DNA from: Bolinopsis microptera
Lineage: Eukaryota; Ctenophora; Tentaculata; Lobata; Bolinopsidae
Length of the DNA: 64,000 nt
Assembly: GCF_026151205.1 (NCBI RefSeq)
Contig: NC_087084.1
Location: 1,090,312-1,154,311 of the forward strand
Direction: 5' to 3'
In this document: one piece after another, positions 45,401 to 53,659 of the stretch
Layout: each line of letters begins with the position of its first letter
Position numbering within the stretch: position 1 is the stretch's first letter
Made by a program: the position numbers and the translations under genes
Notes under the pieces: generated by a model
Told to the model about the DNA's origin: nothing
The model's input: only the letters and a program-made list of their open reading frames with translations
Database searches by the model: none

Positions 45401-48400
45401 TAGCAGAAGCTGAGCGTATTCTAGAGGAACAGAAGAGAGTAGCAGAAGCTGAGCGTATTCTAGAGGAACAGAAGAGAGTAGCAAAAGCTGAGAGAGTTCT
45501 AGAGGAACAGAAGAGAGTAGCAGAAGCTGAGAAAGTTCTAGAGGAGCAGGAGAGAGTAGCAGAAGCTGAGAGAGTTCTAGAGGAACAGAAGAGAGTAGCA
45601 GAAGCTAAGGGAGTTCTAGAGGAACAGAAGAGAGTAGCAGAGGTTGAGAGAGTTCTAGAAGAAACGAAAATAGTAGCAGAAGCTGAGAGAGTTCTAGAGG
45701 AACAGAAGAGAGTAGCAGAAGCTGAGAAAGTTCTAGAGGAGCAGGAGAGAGTAGCAGAAGCTGAGAGAGTTCTAGAGGAACAGAAGAGAGTAGCAGAGGT
45801 TGAGAGAGTTCTAGAGGAAACGAAAATAGTAGCAGAAGCTGAGAGAGTTCTAGAGGAACAGAAGAGAGTAGCAGAAGCTGAGAAAGTTCTAGAGGAGCAG
45901 GAGAGAGTAGCAGAAGCTGAGAGGGTTCTAGAGGAACAGAAGAGAGTAGCAGAGGCTGAGACAATTCTAGAGGAGCAGAACAACTCAGCTGAGGAAATGC
46001 ATAGACTACTTGAAGGAAAGGAATCTTATGTTGGAACAGCAGATTGCTGATGGCACACAATCATGTCAGTATTTAATAGTAAACATACATCGGGATTAGG
46101 AAACCAGTTACAAGATCTAGGATTGTAAACATTAAGCGGGGGAGGAGGGATCAGGTACCAAGTGCCGTACGTGACGTCGACTAGGTGCAACTTTGGAATT
46201 TACAAAAAAGACCCACCCACCCCCTTCGCGGTACTAACTGTTTTTTTTTCGGATAATATTTAGGACACCCACCCCTTTTGCGGTACTAACTGTTGAGAAA
46301 TCACGGTACTGACTATGTCTTGGTATATAAAATAAGATACCCACCCATAAATTGCTTTAAACAGCTCATTAAACATTGGGAAATGGGCAAATTATACCCA
46401 CTATTTAATAGGGGTTTTGTTTTCAATGCAGTCGAATTAAATAAAAAGTTACAAAAAAAGGAAACAAAATAAAAAACCCAAAAAAAGGAAAAAAAACCTC
46501 AAAACCCAAAAAAAAACATTCCCAATATTGAAATTTGAGGTAAAATGGATTTTTTGGGGTTGGACACCCCCTTAGTACCTTGTACTAACTGATTTTCTGG
46601 GAAATGAGCAGCAGACCCACCACTTAGTACAAATGTACTAACTGTGTTTTGGAAGAAAATATGACCCACCCCCCCCCCCCCCAACGTCACGTACGATTCT
46701 GACCTTATGATCCCCCCCCCCCCCCCACCCCCGCATTAACTCATTAAGAAAGAGTATATTAAAAGCCACTCTGGAAGACGTGGAATAACCGAGTGAAAAC
46801 GTGGATCCCTCAAGATCGACTAAATCCCAGAAGTAACAACAAAAAGTTTTTGTTGTGACTTCCGTTCTGATTCAGAACAATTTACCTACCATTACAGTCT
46901 TATCGACATTAATCATGCCAGCACACATTGTGTAGTCTATATAAACCTGTCTATATAAACCTGTACATCATTCGAAGATAATGCACTTTTAAAAGTACGT
47001 ACTTTTAAAAGTACATCATTGTCTAGAATGATGTACTTTTAAAAGTACACCCAATTTACATCTCAATTAGAGACAATTTATGATTTTTATGTCACCCCAC
47101 ATTATTGCATATTTATTGCACAATCGTTTAGGCAATATTAAAAAACCAAATTTGGGATCCATCAAAGTTGGAGAATTGGCTGGTGGTACCGAGAATTTAC
47201 CTTTTTTCAAAGTACCATTTTTGACCACCTTTGCCAACATCCTATAAATTTCTTGCTTTTTTTAACCATCTGGTCAGGGTGTTAAAATCATCAGCAGACC
47301 TTTTCTAACCTAATGCAAAAAACTGTATCAAAAAATATTTGTCATGAGACAAGTTAGGTCACTGTTTATGAACCGTACTTTTAAAAGTACCGTGGAAGAA
47401 TATGGGTTAAACAATAGTATCTTAAACAATTATAATCAATAGAAATTAACTCTTAACACCACACCCGCCTATCATATTTGTGAACATGCATGATATTGCA
47501 TTACATTGTCGTATGAAAGTACGAACTCTCTCTACAGTCCAAACAGACCGCTATGAGCTCTCCCTCCCCAAATAAGTTTATAGTATTACATGACTGTGTA
47601 ATATATACCAATGCTACATAATATGCAGTAATGGGACAGCGAGCGAGGAGGGAGAAAATGTGAGCCTTTTTTTGCAACATTTGTGGTACAAAACCATCAC
47701 TTAAACAGTAAACTACTTACTACCGACCGATTTAAAAAACCTTTACCATTTGGCTTCGTCAGAGTTTTCTCGGCACTATACCGATAAAACCAGCCCCGTA
47801 ACTCTTATCGTTTTCTTGATTAAACCGCTCGGAAATTACACACGCACACACACACATTCTGAGATTATTGTTGAAGATTATTTGTATGATCCTGTAATGA
47901 ACTCACTTCAGACAAGGATATACGTAGTAACGAAGTAAGAGTGTCAGCAGTGAGTCTGACAGGAAGTGTTACCTCTGACTCAGTGTGGGGGCTGGTGGGC
48001 AGTGGGAGTAGTGTTACTTGTGTAGTTCCTAATGGTCTAACAGACATTGAACTAACTAGTATTAGGTCAGTTTCTTGCCATATTTGTTAGAAAACTCCTC
48101 ATTTTCTTGCATACTGCAGAATATATTTTGGGAATAAATTGTTATTAATTTCTGGCCGTTTTGGATTCCAATGAATCTCAATAACTATAGACTCTCTCAG
48201 GTGGACACTAGATGACAATGCAATCAGTGGAGAAGGGATTGGATACAATAAAAACAGTGAGGTAGTGCAATTCACAGTTTCAGACGCGGTTTCAACAGAC
48301 ACTGATAAGACCTCAGTCCTCTCCTTCACACACTCCCTCGCTGCAGTAGGCACTCTACAGTGCATAGCAGCTTATCATCCAGGTCTGTTTTCACATTAAC

Positions 48401-51219
48401 ATTGATAAGAGTTTGCTCTATTTTCTTAATGGGAGGTGACTGCTTCACAACTTCTCCCTTACTAATAACAAGTGAAGATGAAGGTTATCACAAATAACAT
48501 AAACTAAACCCTTACAGAGCGGAACATTATAATACCGAGCACACATATCGACGTAATGACACTTAACTCTGATGTGGACACTATCATCCTTACACCTTCC
48601 CACGAAGCTGAAGTTACTTTTACCACCCAGTCTAATTCCAGACCAACAACTCTACCCAACATGCCATCTGTATGTCTTCTTAAAGTTCTTTCATCATTAT
48701 GCTGAGGATTAATAGTAATACCTATAAATGACAAGTTTTATTGATACAAAAGAATCACTAATTTATTAATTCTCCCACAAACCAGGGAACTGCTAAATCA
48801 GTATCTACGAAGGAAGTTGACCTCTCTGATAGCGACGGTATCCTATTCACTGAAGTTGTCAAATTTTCAAGGTAGGTTATATATCTTCACTGATTTGGAA
48901 TTTTTTTAAATTGAGTCTTTATTGATGTTCATGTGAGAACAACCCGATTTACGGTTTGGGCAAAGGGAAATAGTACGGTAAATTAGGGTGCGACGAATTG
49001 GGGTTTATTGTAGTACATGTTCTCATTGCAGGTTAAGTTTGTATCCATTACATTTCAGCACGTCGTCAGAAGTAACAAGTGAAGAGCAACTCTCCAAAAA
49101 AGAATACTCTTTTACTTACACAGTTAATGCTGGCTCTGCTTCAGAAATAGTGAAAACTGGAACAGCGTTTTTAATAGGTAAAACAATACTTGAACAACTG
49201 CAAATCTTCGCACTTTTTAAATTTAATGAGGCGATTTTAAAATTTTAATATATTTGTTAAACGCACACACTTTGTCAGGTGAAACATTTGTTAAAAGTAC
49301 AGAATGGGCTACTATTGGGGACCGGACCACACTTTCTGCCTCCTTCACAACCTCCGATATAGCGAGTGTTTCTGTAGTCTGGCAACAGGAGAGTGAGTAT
49401 ACTAAGCAAGTGTTAATTTCATAATGTTTTAAGAGTTTACAGCGTGCTTATTTTGTGTTAAGAAAACATCATGGATCTGAAGGCTAAATAAAATTGGATT
49501 TGTTTCTCCCAGACACGGCTGATAGCTCATGGAAAGACATTGCATCTGAAGGTTACACTACCATACTATCGGAGATGAATGATGAAGGAGTAATGTCAAC
49601 TATTCTTTTAATAGATAAGACGCGGGAATCAGATGCTACAGGTATATTCTCTTGATGAAATCTTAAAGTTTATCTCAGCTGTACCTAAATTATTTTAATT
49701 CTGCTTAAGTCTGCCTTCATCAAAGTTTAAGTTTATCTTGGTTTCATGGTTTGTCTTCACAGGTTACAGAACGCAGATCCAGATCGCTAGTTTGAAGGAA
49801 ACAATTGCTGAAGTCCAGCTGAAGGCTGTCACTGCTAACATGGCAGATGTCACACCTGTTTTTGAAAGAGACACAGTCACGTTCAGTGTGACGGTAGAAG
49901 GACCAGACAAACCGAGCAGTGTACTTTTAGTTCACCAAGGTAAGCTTTACATTGATCATCACCCCTACTCTTAATATATGAAGTAACTATCTTTTAACGT
50001 GATGGCGGGAAAAAGCCGAGATGTTTCAGTGACTTCAACGCAGCGGGGCTTCTTAAAATATAATTTGCACGAGATCATTAATTATTTTACATGTCCTCTG
50101 ATTGCTAACTCGTTCCCAGAGAGTGGTAAGGAAGAACAAGTTGCTCTGAACAGTGTTTCCTCGTCCAGTCCCTTTCAAATAACTCATGAGATGAGGGAAG
50201 TATGCTCCAGTGAAAGTGGATTCTACTATTTCAAGTAAGATAACTTTAGATAACCTAACTAAAATCATCTGTTGTGCAAATCATTATGATTATTAAATGT
50301 TGTAAAAGAGTTTAACAAGTTGCTCCTGTGTTGCTATGGTTACATAACTCTTCAGAGTGATATTTGAGTCGGGACTTGAGTACGAAACTACTAAAGTTGA
50401 GCTAACAGTAAAGCTGAAGTGCAAACCACTCACTACCCCACCCAACACAGAATTACAGGAGGTGAGCGAGCAGTTTACGGTTTACAGCACAATCTTTACT
50501 CTCAGTAGAAACTTTACATGTTTAAATTAGTTATGACATTACAAATCTATTGCATTTATTTAGCTTTGTGTAAATAGGGTCAATACACATGATAAGATCG
50601 TAATTTTGAGGTAGTAAATATTTGTTGTAATAATTTTTTCAATGAAAATGTAATCGTTCCAAAAAATTGCGATGTGAATCTTACTATATAAAGCGAGACG
50701 ATACATATCTGTGCCATTTTACTGACACCACGGCATCAACTTAAACGCGATTTTCCGAAAAAAAAACCGTAAAAGATGTACAACTGAAACTTTTATGACT
50801 GGGTCAATTGTCAAATGCTTTAATGGCCTCCAAGTCAGCATGAAAAAATAAAAAATTGGCCAAGGAATAATGATTTTAGAGCCGAAAATTTGGACCCCCA
50901 AGTGGTGTCAAAAACGACAATTAAATATGTAATAATTATTTTAGTATCTTGAGTCTTGACACCGTTTAGGGTTATATTAAACGGGTTCCTGCTAGTTAAA
51001 ATAACGAAAGATGCAACTCAAAATTCAGAAATATTCTATTTTTCTTTTTTTCAGGAGGAAATCAGCGATTCAAACAACTACAGAATATTCGTGACTTGCA
51101 GCGAATCTTCATATGTGGTAATGGATGAGAGCCTTAAAGAAGTGATATGTGATACTTCTACAGGCACATATAATAAAACAATACTCACTCCTTGCTTGAG
51201 AACCATTCCACAGAATTAG
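26992..51219 (+). CDS. right multi-Ig extracellular protein gene, 40 exons (5' end missing)
   Basis: Forty splice-bounded exons sum to 6509 nt and stay in one frame from a phase-1 start to TAG at 51217-51219 (~2168 residues). The order is 19 Ig domains, two or three Cys-poor sandwich-like modules and a CCP/sushi-like tail. Domains 6-13 are each one exon; all others are split. No signal peptide is found: the first visible exon begins mid-domain, so the true start lies upstream, probably in the gap. No membrane span or GPI signal is seen, which suggests secretion. Related families include cell-adhesion, allorecognition and pattern-recognition proteins; which role applies cannot be read from sequence. 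It is oriented away from its inverted twin (head-to-head). Confidence 0.9.
27647..28104 (+). CDS. right Ig gene domain 2 (exons 3-4)
   Basis: Exons 27647-27780 (PTQLYCNVSNLDQDSSAVIW) and 27939-28104 (TKTDDVFTCLVEVTEGE). Phase-0 intron within the domain. Confidence 0.82.
28129..28417 (-). mobile_element. tRNA-derived SINE with 13-bp target-site duplications
   Basis: On the minus strand the head is tRNA-like: box A-like TGGCTCAGTCGGTTAATCCG and box B-like GGTTGCGAGTTCGAATCCC, followed by an unrelated body and an (ATT)n tail. ACTTTTTGATATA flanks both ends (28116-28128 and 28418-28430). It sits in the intron after exon 4, antisense to the gene. Boxes A and B could act as an internal RNA polymerase III promoter. 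Confidence 0.92.
28515..28625. repeat. X-box-like intronic repeat
   Basis: Three imperfect copies of a TATGTAACCATAGCAACACT-type unit, also found at 27115-27180. The core resembles the GTNRCC/RGYAAC X-box, but repetition inside introns makes a repeat origin more likely than a promoter. Confidence 0.6.
28638..29304 (+). CDS. right Ig gene domain 3 (exons 5-7)
   Basis: Exons 28638-28744 (PATLSCVIGGAGEQLLVQWS), 28948-29033 (QDSQTSVLTIR) and 29207-29304 (DDGEYKCLVSSDGGES). It is the only domain here built from three exons (phase-0 and phase-2 internal introns). Confidence 0.82.
29267..29357 (+). repeat. 46-bp duplication of exon-7 end plus its 5' splice site
   Basis: TTTCTACTCTCACTCTGTTC..CTCG|GTAAGT is repeated immediately downstream, giving donors at 29305 and 29351. 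Confidence 0.92.
29358..29580. repeat. 12-bp minisatellite CTGTGTARTAAC
   Basis: About 18 copies directly after the duplicated exon-7 donor; the unit continues its AAGTTAACCTGTGT sequence. ORFs reading CVITCVVTC or YYTGYYTG across it are artefacts. Confidence 0.92.
29731..30066. repeat. possible MITE with CACGTG-rich inverted ends
   Basis: CACGTGCAAAATAAAGAGCA (left) and, inverted, CACGTGACTGTAAAATAAAA (right) bracket ~330 bp of the large intron. The interior has two CACGTGATAACGCCTC words. Ends are imperfect and the target duplication is not clear. Confidence 0.4.
30067..31100. other. intron sequence without a recognisable gene
   Basis: Nothing coding is supported. A TAGTAGTATAGTAGC microsatellite occupies 30780-30870. 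Confidence 0.6.
31105..32592. repeat. 12-bp satellite with 54-bp higher-order unit
   Basis: The basic unit is ACGTAGTTACCC. Much of the array is organised in a 54-bp block in which a divergent CACGGGCCACGTAGTACT segment is followed by three ordinary units. The whole array lies in the ~6.2-kb intron between exons 7 and 8. Minus-strand Gly-Asn-Tyr-Val ORFs are artefacts. Confidence 0.95.
32650..33143. repeat. 35-bp minisatellite, ~14 copies
   Basis: Unit TCTTGCTCAATAACTACACA plus CCTGGTATTGAACAG, differing at a few positions (T/C in CACACC/CACGCC, GGTATT/GGCATT). Confidence 0.95.
33150..35550. other. rest of the large intron, no gene seen
   Basis: AT-rich, no splice-bounded coding exon. It has a repeated GTGATACCCATAT(A/G)AGGAG word (34370, 34690) and a CACTTAAT microsatellite at ~35195-35240. 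Confidence 0.55.
35553..36246 (+). CDS. right Ig gene domain 4 (exons 8-9)
   Basis: Exons 35553-35681 (TETTLTCSLTELTVEVTISW) and 36091-36246 (VSDKTYTCKVHYDNAE). The intron contains a partial duplicate of the exon-9 start and an 8-bp array. Confidence 0.86.
35855..36078 (+). repeat. partial exon-9 duplicate followed by (CCTGGTAA)n
   Basis: 35860-35891 (CTAGCTCCTGTAGAGTACCG, GTCTGATCCAG) resembles the exon-9 text ATAGCTCCAGTGGGGTTCCT, GTCTGATCCAG. It then runs straight into about 22 copies of an 8-bp CCTGGTAA unit at 35891-36078. Confidence 0.75.
36471..36869 (+). CDS. right Ig gene domain 5 (exons 10-11)
   Basis: Exons 36471-36620 (SATLTCVITGVTEALTVTWL) and 36726-36869 (TQNSVYTCSVKSATTES). 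Phase-1 intron of ~105 bp. Confidence 0.9.
36977..37267 (+). CDS. right Ig gene domain 6 (exon 12)
   Basis: Single exon: SDTTISCVITGITDTATVTW and NDDTAYTCRVTSGSLPDS. First of eight consecutive one-exon Ig domains. Confidence 0.92.
37407..37679 (+). CDS. right Ig gene domain 7 (exon 13)
   Basis: Single exon: KDAYKGTGTTLTCKITGLSA, and QQDEMYTCVVTSGQYSAS. Near-identical in its first half to domain 12. Ends TAT T|GTAAGT, so the next codon is TCG (Ser). Confidence 0.92.
37894..38181 (+). CDS. right Ig gene domain 8 (exon 14)
   Basis: Single exon: TETTITCKVTEISEQLSITW and EDSAYTCTVTSRSYTES. Resembles domain 13 more than its neighbours. Confidence 0.92.
38424..38530 (+). repeat. decoy copy of the exon-15 start plus (CCATAGTAA)n
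   Basis: CAGATATTGCGGTGCACAGT plus AAAGAAGTA, identical to the true exon-15 acceptor region at 38534-38562, occurs 112 bp upstream. It then runs into a ~9-bp array. The left arm has only the true copy. Confidence 0.9.
38536..38850 (+). CDS. right Ig gene domain 9 (exon 15) with NPG repeat
   Basis: Single exon of 315 nt: TTLSCVVSDITQAVSITW and DTDTTYTCEVKSGALQ. NPG three times then NP in the C-C' loop. The start is chosen at the second acceptor because the first leads into stops (AAGAAGTAACC..AGTAA). Confidence 0.9.
39079..39360 (+). CDS. right Ig gene domain 10 (exon 16)
   Basis: Single exon: PATITCTITNIASVNGVTVTW and QTDTVYTCIISSTAYPES. Confidence 0.92.
39501..39785 (+). CDS. right Ig gene domain 11 (exon 17)
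   Basis: Single exon: NTEISCIISGLTTAVSSVTW and SDQDYVCRVVSGEYIQS. Confidence 0.92.
39926..40198 (+). CDS. right Ig gene domain 12 (exon 18)
   Basis: Single exon: KDAYKGTGTTLTCEITVLSA and GEDAVYTCVVTSGEFEQS. Shares length (273 nt), opening and TAT T|GT ending with exon 13. Confidence 0.92.
40376..40663 (+). CDS. right Ig gene domain 13 (exon 19)
   Basis: Single exon of 288 nt, the same length as exon 14: TETTISCKITEISKEMKISW and EDKTYTCTVSSVDNPT. Confidence 0.92.
40869..41262 (+). CDS. right Ig gene domain 14 (exons 20-21)
   Basis: Exons 40869-40969 (DVVFTCTVADLTASVIITWF) and 41085-41262 (VTRGTTSYSCRVKSTQFPES). Phase-0 internal intron. Confidence 0.9.
41280..41695. repeat. ~21-bp intronic minisatellite, ~20 copies
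   Basis: Unit CACATCAACTGAAACATAAAG with alternating G/A variants. Expanded from ~4 copies in the left arm (20985-21075). Confidence 0.95.
41722..42110 (+). CDS. right Ig gene domain 15 (exons 22-23)
   Basis: Exons 41722-41844 (ASITCTATGVSEDSSISWF) and 41949-42110 (TEDKVFTCVVSASGQADQ). The second acceptor CACCTAG is inferred from frame and from conservation in both arms. Confidence 0.86.
42248..42686 (+). CDS. right Ig gene domain 16 (exons 24-25)
   Basis: Exons 42248-42404 (STLTCSVSGVSANDIDLMWL) and 42531-42686 (DQTFTCRVTVGVQT). Ordinary 126-bp phase-2 intron, without the array seen in the left arm. Confidence 0.9.
42904..43256 (+). CDS. right Ig gene domain 17 (exons 26-27)
   Basis: Exons 42904-43016 (SATLTCSVINPTDTLTVAWY) and 43119-43256 (SQVEDSIYTCKVSGNEEYS). 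Confidence 0.9.
43249..43390 (+). repeat. 47-bp tandem triplication of a 5' splice site
   Basis: GATCAACG|GTAAGTAAAACT occurs at the exon-27 end and twice more at 47-bp spacing. The left arm has two. Confidence 0.93.
43476..43890 (+). CDS. right Ig gene domain 18 (exons 28-29)
   Basis: Exons 43476-43620 (LTLTCSFIPTTISEGAFSWI) and 43793-43890 (SSNAGNYRCYFTKKNGG). Confidence 0.88.
44680..46050 (+). CDS. 13-residue-repeat coiled-coil ORF inside the TTAA element
   Basis: On the plus strand a 39-bp unit encodes ERVLEEQKRVAEA with variants ERILEEQ and EKVLEEQ. From 45034 (PDAFHNLKNTYNGENEK) about 23 units lead in the same frame to MHRLLEGKESYVGTADC and a TGA at 46048-46050. A shorter first cassette (44650-44995, ~8 units) repeats the same lead-in but has an in-frame TAA at 44685-44687 and a frameshift near 44995. 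The charged heptad-like pattern predicts a long helix or coiled coil. There is no ATG at the start, so it is an exon or a broken ORF. Function is unknown. Confidence 0.6.
46140..46740. repeat. C-rich internal repeats of the TTAA element
   Basis: Several ~60-70 bp units ending ACCCACCCCCTTxGCGGTACTAACTG, plus poly-C runs (46668-46682, 46712-46728). No ORF supported. Confidence 0.6.
47912..48382 (+). CDS. right Ig gene domain 19 (exons 30-31)
   Basis: Exons 47912-48065 (SSVTCVVPNGLTDIELTS) and 48201-48382 (RWTLDDNAIS..GTLQCIAAYHP). Confidence 0.87.
48518..49177 (+). CDS. right Ig gene exons 32-34: beta-sandwich-like region
   Basis: Exons 48518-48669, 48786-48871 and 49059-49177. Text such as HIDVMTLNSDVDTIILTPSH and EYSFTYTVNAGSASEIV; no cysteines; no recognised family. 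Confidence 0.82.
49279..49939 (+). CDS. right Ig gene exons 35-37: Cys-poor Ig-like modules
   Basis: Exons 49279-49392, 49513-49641 and 49763-49939. VVWQQE keeps the Ig C-strand Trp; VTFSVTVEGPDKPSSVLLV begins the next module. Exon 35 ends in a single GAGA|GTGAGT donor, the founder of the left-arm array. Confidence 0.85.
50120..51219 (+). CDS. right Ig gene exons 38-40: Ig-like end and CCP/sushi-like tail
   Basis: Exons 50120-50234, 50356-50461 and 51055-51219. SESGFYYFKVIFES resembles an Ig F strand lacking its Cys. LKCKPL, FVTCSES, EVICDTSTGTYN and TPCLRTIPQN give a four-Cys CCP/sushi-like pattern. It ends without a hydrophobic segment. Confidence 0.86.
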
Positions 51220-51389
51220 GCCGCCATTTGTTTTTAGATTTAGATAAGCATACCAATAATTGATTTGAAGACTTATTTTCTTTGATGCACTTTTCAAAAC
51301 GCATCTTATTTTTCTATATTTAATGTCATTTGTATTTATTTTGCGATAAACAATTTTTATGTTTATAATTTATTTGATTATGCGTTAAA

Positions 51390-51395
51390 AATAAA
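51390..51395 (+). terminator. poly(A) signal of the right Ig gene
   Basis: AATAAA 171 nt after the stop codon, matched in the left arm. Confidence 0.5.
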
Positions 51396-51645
51396 ACTTA
51401 CGCGAGGCTGATTTCAATTTTGAATTCAAGTCATTTAGTAATAGTAATTTTTCAACTTTCAAATAGAATTTTAGTATAAAATTACATGTCTTAGTTTAAA
51501 TGTGTAAAGATTTCATGTTTCTATTTGATGTTACAATTATAAACTCAACAACTGTTTCATTCAAATCGTGAGAATATGTTTGAAAATATTTATGACACAA
51601 TATTTTTCTGAAAAAGATTCTTCGAGATTGTTCTAAAAGGCAAAG

Positions 51646-51646
<1 letters not shown>

Positions 51647-51689
<43 letters not shown>
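51647..51689. repeat. poly-C tract of ~42 bases
   Basis: Twice the length of its counterpart poly-G at 9741-9760. Length may be unreliable. Confidence 0.8.
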
Positions 51690-51690
<1 letters not shown>

Positions 51691-52262
51691 ACAGTTGAAA
51701 ACAACTTGAATCGATTTATTTTCGAACGCTGATTCCAAATCACCCCCCCTGACGGCCTGATATAGGGTAAACTTGTATTACGTCGTGACCCCCATGCATT
51801 GTCGTTTCACTAAGTATTTTCACCTGTAGTAGGCTGTAGCGTTTCTACGATACAGGGGGAGCCGTGCACTCGTGCGCGGCGGGTCATACAATTACAACGT
51901 ATGATGTATGATATTGATAAGGGTAAACATGCTACCCTCAGATATTGGTGAAAAACTGTCTCGATCACGTGATATGACCGTATACAGTATAAGATTTAGA
52001 GTAATTAAGGAAGTTAGTCTAATTTCTCGTCAGGGTCAGAGTTTCCGTTTACATGCTTCACTTTACTTTTTTAAATTTCTTCGAAGTCTAGTACTAGTAG
52101 CGCGCGCCGCTTTCTTCTCGAAATTTTATTAGCCCAATTAAGGCAAGTGCTACGCGCAAAGTAGTGCTCGCCGAGCTAATCCATGAACAATGCGAGCGTC
52201 CTAAATCACTCTACAGTCAATTTTTGAGATTGTTCTAAAAGAGGCAAGGGCCCCCGACAGTT

Positions 52263-52873
52263 TTGCTCTATCCAGAGCCCTTGCGCTTGCAATAGCGCGC
52301 GCCCGCCTCACGGCGGAAAAAAGGGCGCTAGCCATCAACCCACCCAACGATTTTGGCACCACTCTACAGTGGTGCCAAAATTACCCGCGCTTTTGTCCTC
52401 ATATGCGACGTGTGTAGCCTTTCAGACATGAAGAGTCGTACGTCACCTCAAGATCGGGTGACAGGGGGCTGACCATGCCCAAACCTAATTGATCATTGAT
52501 TGGGTCTGAGGTCACGTGATTATGAGCCTATGAGGTCACGTGACTATGACGTCACCAGACCTTGTCCTCCGTTTCCCGCTCATTGGACCAGGTGAGCTTG
52601 CATGCTTGTGAATGTAGGTGTAAGCACAGCTGTACTGTAGTTTATACCTAATTAACCCCTATACACTGTCACTATGCACTATAGAAACCTGAAAAGTGGT
52701 TACTGCATACTGGAGGGAGAAGTGCCAAGACTACCTGCGCTACATAGACGCTGTTGTCAGCACTGCGCACGCGCGCACGAACCTTCCCATCGGGGTTCGT
52801 GGATAGGTGCTTAATTTCTTGACTTGTGAAACAAGCGCGCCCGAAGCGGCACGAAAGCACATGGTTAGGTGAA
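52263..52873. mobile_element. 611-bp insertion with 9-bp target duplication, right arm only
   Basis: CCGACAGTT occurs at 52254-52262 and 52874-52882 around the insert, but once at the left-arm empty site (~8690). No terminal inverted repeats are obvious. The interior has a hairpin (TTTTGGCACCACTCTACAGT around 52354-52383) and GC-rich sequence. Nine-base duplications suit Mutator-like or hAT-like elements only loosely. Unclassified. Confidence 0.75.
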
Positions 52874-53231
52874 CCGACAGTTGAAACCAACTTCGATCGA
52901 CGTATTTTCGAACGCTGATTCGGAATGACCCCCGGCCCATGACATAGGAGTGACTAAAATGCTCCCCTGACGAGATATTGGCGAAAAACTGTCTCGATCA
53001 CGTGATATGACTAGGCCGGCCGTGCGCCATCGACCGTAAAACGCGCGTGCTGACCATTGAATGGTTTTTTAGCTCGTATTTCGGCCAGCACATTATTTCG
53101 GAAACAATCAAAAAGTCATAATACTTCCCATATAACAATTTTGTTGAAATTTGGTACGGTCAGCTTACGTAAACACCTATATGCTTTATTAAACTTAAAT
53201 TAGTTTGAGTAATTTCGATGGTCAGAATTAA

Positions 53232-53576
53232 CACAGGAGGGGCTAAGTGCAAAGAAACTGCTGCTAACTGCTGCTCACTACTGCTCACTGCTGCTCACTG
53301 CTGCTCAATGCTACTAACTGCTGCTCACTGCTGCTCACTGCTGCTCACTGCTACTAACTGCTGCTCACTGCTGCTCACTGCTGCTCACTGCTACTAACTG
53401 CTGCTCACTGCTGCTCACTGCTGCTATGGGCGCGCGCGCGACAGCAGCAGTGAGCAGCAGTTAGTAGCAGTGAGCAGCAGTGAGCAGCAGTGAGCAGCAG
53501 TTAGTAGCAGTGAGCAGCGGTGAGCAGCAGTTAGCAGCAGTGAGCAGCAGTTTTTTTGCACTTAGCCCCTCCTGTG
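53232..53576. mobile_element. 345-bp foldback element with CTGCTG-rich arms
   Basis: Terminal inverted repeats CACAGGAGGGGCTAAGTGCA and TGCACTTAGCCCCTCCTGTG. The arms are CTGCTGCTCA/CTACTAACTG repeats that are themselves inverted around a GCGCGCGCGC centre (~53435), so the whole element can fold into one hairpin. AGAATT flanks both sides; the left arm at ~8165 shows the uninterrupted GGTCAGAATTTGAG. Confidence 0.9.
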
Positions 53577-53659
53577 AGAATTTGAGTTATCAATGAATGT
53601 ATACCTATTTTGTTATTTTTAGACCTCTTAATCAAGGCCAATCTCTCCAAACTAATTTA

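Larger units (their letters stand above)
44068..47406 (+). mobile_element. 3.34-kb piggyBac-like TTAA transposon with coiled-coil cargo
   Basis: TTAA target duplications at 44064-44067 and 47407-47410 flank CCCATAT..ATATGGG ends. The left arm shows the empty site, with one TTAA in TATCTTAAACAATAG (~17640). Subterminal palindromes GTACTTTTAAAAGTAC are repeated near both ends (44200-44340 and 46985-47390), as expected for transposase-binding sites. No transposase is recognisable. The interior carries a 13-residue-repeat ORF and C-rich repeats. Non-autonomous status is inferred. Confidence 0.88.

Noticed and set aside
44954-46060. Minus-strand ORFs of up to 306 residues (Ser/Leu-rich repeats)
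   Set aside because: They are the antisense of the plus-strand 39-bp repeat encoding ERVLEEQKRVAEA. The plus-strand reading has a non-repetitive lead-in and C-terminal tail that share its frame.
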